Source: Planctomycetales bacterium (lineage in GTDB: Bacteria > Planctomycetota > Planctomycetia > Planctomycetales > Planctomycetaceae). From it: a DNA stretch of 5,141 nt. Positions within the stretch are counted from its first letter, which is position 1; each line of letters begins with the position of its first letter. Below, in pieces: positions 1-5,141 of the stretch. A program made the translations under genes and the position numbers. Under the pieces are notes generated by a model. It was not told the DNA's origin, searched no databases, and was given only the letters and a program-made list of their open reading frames with translations. The stretch is from the NCBI GenBank assembly GCA_020050375.1, contig JAGVKR010000774.1, forward strand, positions 1-5,141, in the 5' to 3' direction.

Positions 1-482
1 AAGGCGTCGATCGGATTGCGGACCCAGCCGGCGTTTTTGACCACCGGAACAGCGGGTCGCTCGACGCGCTGAAAGGCCCAGTGCTTGCGCGGATCGGCCT
101 GCGGCTGTTCGTCGGCCGGCGCGCTTGCCCCCTGATCGATCCATGCGCGCAGCAGGGCGATCTCTTCGGCGGAGAGCGCTTCACCTTCGTCTTGGGGGGG
201 CATTCGCCGCACACCCGCCGCGCCGCTCACCGCCTCGATCAACAGACTCTCTTCACTCTTGCCCGGCTCGACGGCCGGTCCGCCATCGCCTCCCTTTCGC
301 ACAAGGGCCGCCGTGTCCAGTCGCAGCCCGGCCTGTTGTTTGAGCGCCCCGTGACAGGCGTAACAGCGCTTCGCCAGCAGAGGCTTGATCTGTCGGGTGT
401 AATCGACCGGCTCGCCGGCAGAGGCCATGCCTCCCGGCGCTGCCACGACAAACAAGACCAGGCACAATCGACGCATCAGCAT
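1..482 (-). CDS. PSD1-type planctomycete cytochrome c protein, N-terminal part (DUF1549 begins at the edge)
   Basis: This is the start of a secreted c-type cytochrome; 160 codons are visible and the gene continues past the left edge. Residues 1-22 form a signal peptide (MRR, hydrophobic core, then Ala-Ser-Ala before Gly23). A planctomycete cytochrome c domain follows: the D-x-x-R-x-I-x-P-L-L lead-in near residues 27-36, the haem motif CYACH at 40-44, and RMPP at 93-96, whose Met is a plausible axial haem ligand. The linker HWAFQ (134-138) and the final residues RNPIDA match the usual entry into DUF1549, so a protein of roughly 800-1000 residues with DUF1549 and DUF1553 is expected. The start is ambiguous: ATG at 482 lies 4 nt from an AGAGG (487-491), and ATG at 476 lies 10 nt from it. 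It is divergent from the beta-propeller gene. Seven consecutive Cs encode part of the MPP motif. The family's reaction is unknown; electron transfer or oxidation outside the cytoplasm is inferred from the haem site. Confidence 0.9.
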   Translation of the reverse strand, partial: MLMRRLCLVLFVVAAPGGMASAGEPVDYTRQIKPLLAKRCYACHGALKQQAGLRLDTAALVRKGGDGGPAVEPGKSEESLLIEAVSGAAGVRRMPPQDEGEALSAEEIALLRAWIDQGASAPADEQPQADPRKHWAFQRVERPAVPVVKNAGWVRNPIDA

Positions 483-560
483 GCGGCCTCTATTTCATGA
501 GCAGGCGAAGACCCCAGCCGGCTTGTCCGGTTGAACGCTTCGGGTTGAAATTGGGGACCA

Positions 561-589
561 TTGACGTTGCCATAAATCGGATCAACAAT
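561..589 (+). promoter_or_regulatory. Candidate sigma70-type promoter for the beta-propeller gene
   Basis: TTGACG at 561-566 matches the -35 consensus at five of six positions. After a 17-nt spacer comes AACAAT at 584-589, which matches the -10 consensus at four of six. It lies in the gap between two divergent genes and would give a leader of roughly 65 nt before the ATG at 660. Planctomycete promoters are poorly characterised and the -10 box is weak, so this is only a candidate. No equally good promoter was seen for the gene on the minus strand. Confidence 0.3.
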
Positions 590-659
590 CGCCACTGCAA
601 TTCTACATCGCAAACAGACCGTTTTGAACCTCGTTCTCCGAATCGGAACCATTCCCGCC

Positions 660-2141
660 ATGCCACAGGACCTTTCGCGCCGGGCGTTTCTTTCAACGAG
701 CGTCTCTCTCGCGGCGGCAGCCGCCGTCACGGCAAGCGCGACGACGGCGCGGGCCGGTGGCGCAGAAACTTCGCCAGCGATTGATCTCGGCTCGCGACGC
801 GAGTTGTTCGTCGACGGATTGTTGATCGACAAATTTTCCGGCAGCGCGACGTTGCGACTGGCCCGACCGCACGACGAAGGAAACGTGCTCGCCTATGACC
901 GGCCGTGGGAAGGTGCGTTTTGCGGATACGTCACCGTTCTGCGCGACGGCGATTTGTATCGAACTTACTATCGGGGCCATTCGCTCGTTCGTGCCGACGG
1001 GAGCGATACTGAAGTCACCTGCTGCGCCGAATCGAAAGACGGCATTCGTTGGACAAAACCCAACCTGGGATTGTTCGACGTGCGGGGGAGCCGCGACAAC
1101 AATGTCATTCTCGCCGGGATGGCCCCCTTCTCGCACAACTTCAGTCCGCTGATCGACACGCGGCCCGGCGTGAAAGCCGACGAGCGCTACAAGGCGCTGG
1201 CCGGCACTTCCAAAACCGGGCTGGTGGCCTTTGTCTCCGCTGACGGATTGCGCTGGCGCAAACTGCGCGACCAGGCCGTGATCACCGGCGGCGCGTTCGA
1301 CTCGCAGAATGTCGCCTTTTGGTCGGAGTCGGAGCAATGCTACGTCTCGTACTTCCGCACGTTCAAAGACAAGATCCGCCGCATCACCCGCACGACCTCT
1401 GCTGATTTCATCAGTTGGACCGATCCGGTGCTGATGGAGTATGGCGACAAGCCGATCGAGCACCTCTATACAAATCAGACGGGGCCCTATTTTCGCGCGC
1501 CGCAGGTTTACGTCTCGACTGCGGCCCGGTTTCTACCGGGGCGGCGGGTCATCACCTCCGAACAGGCTAAAGCAATCAACGTCGATCCGGGCTATTTCGG
1601 CGATTGCTCGGATGGAATCCTGATGACTACGCGGGGTGGCCAGCGCTACGACCGCACATTCATGGACGGCTTCGTCCGTCCCGGCGTGGGGCTTGAGAAC
1701 TGGGTTTCGCGCACGAACTATCCCGCGCTCGGCGTCGTCCCGACCGGGAACGCCGAGATGTCGGTCTACGCCAACCAGAACTACGGCCAGCCGACCGCCC
1801 ACCTGCGGCGTTACTCGCTGCGGACCGACGGGTTCGTGTCGGTGAATGCCTCGTACGACGGGGGCGAGCTCTTGACGAAGCCGTTGACGTTCACCGGCAA
1901 AGAATTGACGCTGAATTTCGCGACGTCCGCCGCCGGTGCGGTGCAAGTCGAACTCCAGGAAGCCACCGGTGTGGCACTGCCCGGTTTCGCGCTCGCCGAC
2001 GCCGTCGACACGATCGGCAACGATCTCGACCGGGTCATCCATTGGAAATCGGGCACCGACGTCAGCCGCCTGGCGGGCAAACCGATCCGCCTGCGGCTCG
2101 TGATGAAGGATGCGGACGTGTATGCGGTGCGGTTTGCCTGA
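660..2141 (+). CDS. Tat-exported five-bladed beta-propeller protein (GH32/GH43-like fold)
   Basis: The 493-aa protein begins with a twin-arginine signal: SRRAFLS at residues 6-12, an Ala-rich core, and an Ala-Arg-Ala cleavage site at 30-32. It is therefore probably exported folded. The mature part opens with LGSRRELFVDGLLID (43-57), a lead-in I associate with planctomycete propeller proteins annotated as glycosyl hydrolase family 32-like. Three Asp-box-like S-x-D-x-x-x-W motifs mark propeller strands at 125-131, 193-199 and 247-253. Residues from about 405 to 493 look like a small C-terminal beta-sandwich. I cannot identify catalytic acids of GH32 or GH43, so it may bind rather than cleave glycans. 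The start is set by the Tat signal; a TTG at 624 in frame would put 12 unlikely residues ahead of it. There is only a weak GGAA (645-648) upstream. It is divergent from a PSD1 cytochrome gene and convergent with the Uma2 gene. Fold assignment is moderately sure; substrate is unknown. Confidence 0.85.
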   Translation: MPQDLSRRAFLSTSVSLAAAAAVTASATTARAGGAETSPAIDLGSRRELFVDGLLIDKFSGSATLRLARPHDEGNVLAYDRPWEGAFCGYVTVLRDGDLYRTYYRGHSLVRADGSDTEVTCCAESKDGIRWTKPNLGLFDVRGSRDNNVILAGMAPFSHNFSPLIDTRPGVKADERYKALAGTSKTGLVAFVSADGLRWRKLRDQAVITGGAFDSQNVAFWSESEQCYVSYFRTFKDKIRRITRTTSADFISWTDPVLMEYGDKPIEHLYTNQTGPYFRAPQVYVSTAARFLPGRRVITSEQAKAINVDPGYFGDCSDGILMTTRGGQRYDRTFMDGFVRPGVGLENWVSRTNYPALGVVPTGNAEMSVYANQNYGQPTAHLRRYSLRTDGFVSVNASYDGGELLTKPLTFTGKELTLNFATSAAGAVQVELQEATGVALPGFALADAVDTIGNDLDRVIHWKSGTDVSRLAGKPIRLRLVMKDADVYAVRFA

Positions 2142-2145
2142 CAGG

Positions 2146-2187
2146 GGGGAGTGCGGAGTTGGGAATTCGGAGTGCGGAGTTGGCACT
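2146..2187. repeat. Six-unit degenerate heptanucleotide tandem repeat
   Basis: Six consecutive 7-nt units follow the beta-propeller stop codon: GGGGAGT, GCGGAGT, TGGGAAT, TCGGAGT, GCGGAGT, TGGCACT. The shared pattern is roughly N-N-G-G-A-R-T, with the last unit most diverged. A 15-nt exact copy (GGAGTGCGGAGTTGG) occurs at 2148-2162 and 2169-2183, offset by 21 nt, or three units. It is entirely intergenic and lies between two convergent genes. Similar short heptamer arrays are known between genes in cyanobacteria; whether this one is a dispersed family in this genome cannot be seen from one window. Confidence 0.75.
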
Positions 2188-2190
2188 TCG
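2168..2190. other. Hairpin in the convergent intergenic region, possible weak terminator
   Basis: CGGAGTGC (2168-2175) can pair with GCACTTCG (2183-2190) as an 8-bp stem with one G-U pair and a 7-nt loop. It starts 26 nt after the beta-propeller stop. No run of T follows on either strand, so it is not a classic intrinsic terminator. Its left arm is made of heptamer repeat units and its right arm partly of the diverged last unit, so the pairing could be a by-product of the repeat. Confidence 0.3.
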
Positions 2191-2248
2191 TGAACGAGAT
2201 CTCAATTGGAAAAGAATCTTACGACGTCAGTTCGGCTAAGGACGCGAT

Positions 2249-2908
2249 TCAATTCTGCGCATCCGCGACGGCAAAAACATCGCGCACACTGACCGCAAAT
2301 CCGGTCAACAGCAACGACGTGGCATTCTCCAGACGGCCAAACTCGCCGTGAACGCGATAGCCATCCCCCTCCAACGCGAGGACGGTGATGAGATCATGTT
2401 CGGGATCAACAATCCAGTATTCGGATACGTGAGCCTTCGCATAGACGTCGCGTTTCTCCACCAGGTCGCGTTGACGTCCTTCCGTCCCCGGACTAACGAC
2501 CTCCATCACAAGATCGGCCCCTTCCGGTTGTCCCTTCAGGCCGATTTCCCGCAAGGCGCGCATCCGTTCGGTCGTTAGAAATACAATATCCGGCTCGCGA
2601 TATTGGCCGGGTCCGAGTCTGACCGGCATGGGAGCGAAGAAAACATCGCCCAGCTTGTGTTGTGTCACAAATTGTTCCAGCAGACGACTCAAAAATCGGA
2701 CAATGGCCTGATGGAGCGCAGTCGGCATCGGCAAGAACTCCAAATACCCATTGTTGAGCTCAACAAAATGGTTCGTGCTCAAGCTCAGAAAATCGCTTTC
2801 GCTCCATTCTCCCTGACGGGGGAAGAAGTTCACGATCTCCCACGTCGGCTCGCCGCGAGCCGATTTGTGATTCGATGTCGTCTGTGATGTGAGCAAATTC
2901 GCACTCAT
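2249..2908 (-). CDS. Uma2-family putative restriction endonuclease-like protein (DUF820)
   Basis: This complete 219-aa protein has the length and motif order of Uma2 proteins, which carry a PD-(D/E)XK nuclease fold. Visible family motifs are REPDIVFL (104-111), with the catalytic-type Asp107; DLVMEVVSP (132-140), with Glu136; and RDLVEKRDVYAKAHVSEYWIVDP (147-169), whose Lys152 fits the active-site Lys. All three expected catalytic positions are present, so the domain looks intact. The first 20 residues are polar and probably disordered, and no signal peptide is seen, so it should be cytoplasmic. ATG at 2908 is chosen because AGGTGA (2916-2921) sits 7 nt upstream; a TTG at 2914 in frame would overlap the spacer. 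It has no partner gene on its strand here. Uma2 proteins are highly multicopy in planctomycetes and cyanobacteria, and their biological role is not established. Family assignment is firm; nuclease activity is inferred. Confidence 0.93.
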   Translation of the reverse strand: MSANLLTSQTTSNHKSARGEPTWEIVNFFPRQGEWSESDFLSLSTNHFVELNNGYLEFLPMPTALHQAIVRFLSRLLEQFVTQHKLGDVFFAPMPVRLGPGQYREPDIVFLTTERMRALREIGLKGQPEGADLVMEVVSPGTEGRQRDLVEKRDVYAKAHVSEYWIVDPEHDLITVLALEGDGYRVHGEFGRLENATSLLLTGFAVSVRDVFAVADAQN

Positions 2909-2915
2909 GGCCAAT

Positions 2916-2921
2916 TCACCT
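2916..2921 (-). promoter_or_regulatory. Shine-Dalgarno sequence of the Uma2 gene
   Basis: On the minus strand AGGTGA lies 7 nt before ATG at 2908. This spacing favours that ATG over the TTG two codons upstream. Confidence 0.65.
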
Positions 2922-3118
2922 GCTACAACCTGTCACAATCGGGCCGACTCAAGTACGTAATTCGTCATCGATCCAGAGGTCGATTGTACACAACCGTCCC
3001 CACATCGTGGAGCGCCAATTCTTCGTAACCCGCGTCTGGCGGTGTGCGCGCATCTGAAGTAACATCGAATCGAGCGTCACGACTTGTATTCCCCGATCGA
3101 CCGCCGTGTCATTCAATT

Positions 3119-3125
3119 GAGGTGA
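3119..3125 (+). promoter_or_regulatory. Shine-Dalgarno sequence of the right-hand PSD1 gene
   Basis: GAGGTGA lies 9 nt before the ATG at 3135, and a second overlapping GAGG (3124-3127) lies 7 nt before it. This is the strongest ribosome binding site in the window and fixes the start, in agreement with the signal peptide that follows. Confidence 0.75.
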
Positions 3126-3134
3126 GGATTGCCG

Positions 3135-5141
3135 ATGCGATTGCGCGAGATCACCGTCATTTTGAGCGTGCTCTCGGGGCCTCTCATGGCGGTCGCCGCC
3201 GACCCCCCTCCCAAAGTCGACTTCAATCGCGACATTCGCCCGATTCTGTCGAATGTCTGTTTCGATTGTCATGGTCCGGACAAGAATCAGCGGAAGGCCG
3301 ACTTGCGGCTGGATGTGAAGGAAGATGTCTATAAAGACCGCGGCGGCTACGCGCTGGTCACTCCCGGCAAGCCCGCCGACAGTGAGCTTTACTCTCGCCT
3401 CATCGACCCCGATGAGAAGACACGGATGCCTCCGCCGGAAGCGCTCCGCAAGATCGACGCTTCGCAGATCGAGCTGATCAAGCGCTGGATCGAGCAGGGA
3501 GCACAGTGGCAGGGACACTGGGCGTACCAGCCGCCGACCCGGCCTGCCGTTCCAGATGTCAAAGACGAGCGGGGCTTTCTCCGCAACGACGTCGATCGCT
3601 TCGTTCTGCGCCGTCTGCGCGAGCAGGGTCTCCAGCCGTCGCGGGAGGCTGACCGGGCCACGCTCATCCGTCGCTTGAGCTTCGACCTCGTCGGCCTGCC
3701 GCCGACCCCCAATGAATTTGCCGACTTCGTCAACGACACGACCGCCGACGCGTATGAAAAGGTCGTCGACCGCCTGCTCGCGTCGCCCCGTTTCGGGGAA
3801 CGGATGGCAATGTTCTGGCTCGATCTCGTGCGGTATGCCGACACCAACGGCTATCACGGCGACAATCACGAAGACCGCGACATGTATCGCGACTGGGTGA
3901 TCGCCGCGTTCAACGACAACATGCCGTTCGACCGCTTCACGACCGAGCAGCTCGCCGGCGATCTGCTTCCTGAATCCACCACCGAGACCAGAATCGCCTC
4001 GGGCTACAACCGCTTGCTGATGACCACCCGCGAAGGGGGCGCTCAGGCTAAGGAGTACCTCGCGAAGTACTCGGCCGATCGCGTCCGCAACTTCTCGGCG
4101 GTCTGGCTGGCCGGCACGATGGGCTGCTGCGAGTGCCACGATCACAAATACGATCCATTCACGACTCGCGACTTTTACTCGATGGCGGCGTTCTTCGCCG
4201 ACATCCAGGAAACGGCTGTCGGCGTGCAGGCGGGCACGAAGTTTCCCACGTCCGAGGAATCGGCCCGGCTCGCCGAGCTGGACGCCCGGATGGCGCCGCT
4301 CCGCAAGATTCTCGATACGCAAACCCCCGAGCTCGATGCTGCCCAGGTCGCGTGGGAAGAATCGTTGCGGAATCGCAAGATCGAATGGACCGGGCTGCGG
4401 CCGGTCGAAGCGAAGGCTCAGGGGGGAGCAACGCTCAAGACTCTCGACGACGGCTCGATTCTCGCCACGGGTGAGGGCCCTGATCGCGACACATATGAGG
4501 TGACGTTCCGCATTCCGTTCAAAGGGATCACCGGCCTGATGCTCGAAGTTCTCCCCGACGATTCGCTGCCGCAAAAAGGGCCGGGGCGGGCTGCCAACGG
4601 AAACTTCGTGCTCAACGAGCTGCGGGCGACGATCGACGGCCAGCCTGTGGAATGGTCGAGTGCAACCGCGGCGCATTCGCAGTCGAAATACGACGTCAAA
4701 GGGGTCATCGACGACAAACCCGAAACCGGCTGGGCCATTCTCGATCACGTCGGCCGCGCCACGCCGGCTATGTTCGAACTGAAGACCGACCCCACGAACG
4801 ACGGAGAAGCGACGCTGGTGATTTCGATGGCGCAAAGCTACGGCAGCCAGCACACGATCGGCCGATTCCGGTGGTCGCTCACATCATCGCCGCGGCCGAT
4901 CCGCGCTCCGGGGAGCGATCTGCCGCCGAATGTGGCCGAGATATTGGCTCTCGGTCGCGAGCAGCGTTCCGATCAGCAGAAGCAAATGCTCGCGGAATAC
5001 TTTCGCACGATCGCCCCGGAGCTTGAAACGCCCCGGCGGCAATTCGCCGAATTGCAGAAGGAGCGCGACGCCGTCTTCGCCGCCGTGCGGACGACGCTCG
5101 TCGCGATGTCCGGCCCGCCGCGGATGATCCGCGTGCTTCCG
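3135..5141 (+). CDS. PSD1-type planctomycete cytochrome c protein (cytochrome c, DUF1549, start of DUF1553), truncated by the window end
   Basis: The frame is open for 669 codons to the right edge with no stop. Residues 1-21 are a signal peptide ending in Ala-Val-Ala, so the protein is exported. A planctomycete cytochrome c domain covers about 28-125, with haem motif CFDCH at 42-46 and RMPPP at 97-101 supplying a likely Met ligand. The linker HWAYQPP leads into DUF1549 at about 150-358, recognised by NDVDRFVLRRL, LIRRLSFDLVGLPPTP (177-192) and CCECHDHKYDPF (331-342). This last stretch contains a second CXXCH at 331-335. Residues 376-415 and 597-655 look helical, perhaps coiled coil, and enclose a beta-rich insert (about 416-585) that may be a galactose-binding-like domain. 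The last visible residues, MIRVLP, are the usual opening of DUF1553, so about 250-350 residues are missing. The family usually pairs with a downstream DUF1501 gene, which would lie outside the window. Its reaction is unknown; redox activity on or near polysaccharides is inferred. Confidence 0.94.
   Translation, partial: MRLREITVILSVLSGPLMAVAADPPPKVDFNRDIRPILSNVCFDCHGPDKNQRKADLRLDVKEDVYKDRGGYALVTPGKPADSELYSRLIDPDEKTRMPPPEALRKIDASQIELIKRWIEQGAQWQGHWAYQPPTRPAVPDVKDERGFLRNDVDRFVLRRLREQGLQPSREADRATLIRRLSFDLVGLPPTPNEFADFVNDTTADAYEKVVDRLLASPRFGERMAMFWLDLVRYADTNGYHGDNHEDRDMYRDWVIAAFNDNMPFDRFTTEQLAGDLLPESTTETRIASGYNRLLMTTREGGAQAKEYLAKYSADRVRNFSAVWLAGTMGCCECHDHKYDPFTTRDFYSMAAFFADIQETAVGVQAGTKFPTSEESARLAELDARMAPLRKILDTQTPELDAAQVAWEESLRNRKIEWTGLRPVEAKAQGGATLKTLDDGSILATGEGPDRDTYEVTFRIPFKGITGLMLEVLPDDSLPQKGPGRAANGNFVLNELRATIDGQPVEWSSATAAHSQSKYDVKGVIDDKPETGWAILDHVGRATPAMFELKTDPTNDGEATLVISMAQSYGSQHTIGRFRWSLTSSPRPIRAPGSDLPPNVAEILALGREQRSDQQKQMLAEYFRTIAPELETPRRQFAELQKERDAVFAAVRTTLVAMSGPPRMIRVLP

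Noticed and set aside
81..500. A 139-codon open frame on the plus strand
   Set aside because: It is antisense to the cytochrome N-terminus, which has a signal peptide, CXXCH and MPP motif in the opposite frame.
624..659. Upstream TTG start extending the beta-propeller protein by 12 residues
   Set aside because: The extension would place hydrophobic residues ahead of the twin-arginine motif, unlike normal Tat signals, and the ATG at 660 puts the motif at a typical position.
476..832. A 118-codon open frame on the minus strand across the divergent intergenic region
   Set aside because: It overlaps the Tat signal region of the propeller gene in antisense, ends at the cytochrome start, and has no recognisable motif.
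693..1463. A 256-codon open frame on the minus strand
   Set aside because: It is the complement of the Tat-exported beta-propeller gene and shows no motif or ribosome binding site of its own.
1533..2186. A 217-codon open frame on the minus strand starting in the heptamer repeat
   Set aside because: Its first residues (PTPHSEFPTPHSP) are just the translated heptamer repeat, and the rest is antisense to the beta-propeller gene.
2142..2248. Classic intrinsic terminator between the convergent genes
   Set aside because: A hairpin exists, but neither strand has a T-run after it, so only a weak or factor-dependent role could be argued.
2949..4853. A 634-codon open frame on the minus strand
   Set aside because: It lies almost wholly antisense to the right-hand PSD1 gene, whose haem motifs, signal peptide and family motifs are unambiguous. 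The antisense product is rich in Arg and has no recognisable motif, as is common for the complement of GC-rich coding sequence.

Overview
The window looks like a chromosomal fragment of a planctomycete (Planctomycetota, GC-rich, Pirellula/Planctomyces-like). The main evidence is two large secreted c-type cytochrome genes of the planctomycete-specific PSD1 type: a CXXCH cytochrome domain, then DUF1549, then DUF1553. A Tat-exported five-bladed beta-propeller protein and a Uma2-family putative endonuclease, both abundant in this phylum, fit the same picture. No rRNA, tRNA, CRISPR array, transposase or phage gene is visible.

Layout. (1) Positions 1-482, minus strand: the N-terminal 160 codons of a PSD1-type cytochrome. 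It runs off the left edge, so its stop codon is not in the window. (2) Positions 483-659: a divergent intergenic region with one candidate sigma70-type promoter facing right. (3) Positions 660-2141, plus strand: a 493-aa Tat-secreted beta-propeller protein distantly like GH32/GH43 enzymes. (4) Positions 2142-2248: a short convergent intergenic region with a six-unit heptanucleotide repeat and an overlapping hairpin. (5) Positions 2249-2908, minus strand: a complete 219-aa Uma2 protein. (6) Positions 2909-3134: a divergent intergenic region with good Shine-Dalgarno sequences at both ends, and perhaps a small gene remnant between them. (7) Position 3135 to the window end, plus strand: the first 669 codons of a second PSD1-type cytochrome, cut where DUF1553 is about to begin.

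How the genes may relate. In planctomycetes, PSD1 genes usually sit beside DUF1501 genes and near sulfatases or carbohydrate-active proteins, and are thought to act outside the cytoplasmic membrane, possibly in polysaccharide breakdown; their reaction is not established. The divergent beta-propeller gene may be an extracytoplasmic glycan-binding or glycan-cleaving partner of the left PSD1 gene, but this is inference from position. The Uma2 gene looks unrelated to its neighbours. The two PSD1 genes are clearly paralogous at their N-termini, lie on opposite strands and diverge away from the central block.

I did not find a convincing new biological system. The points most worth a second look are the heptamer repeat with its overlapping hairpin, the helix-flanked beta-rich insert in the right-hand PSD1 protein, and the pairing of the beta-propeller gene with a divergent PSD1 gene.
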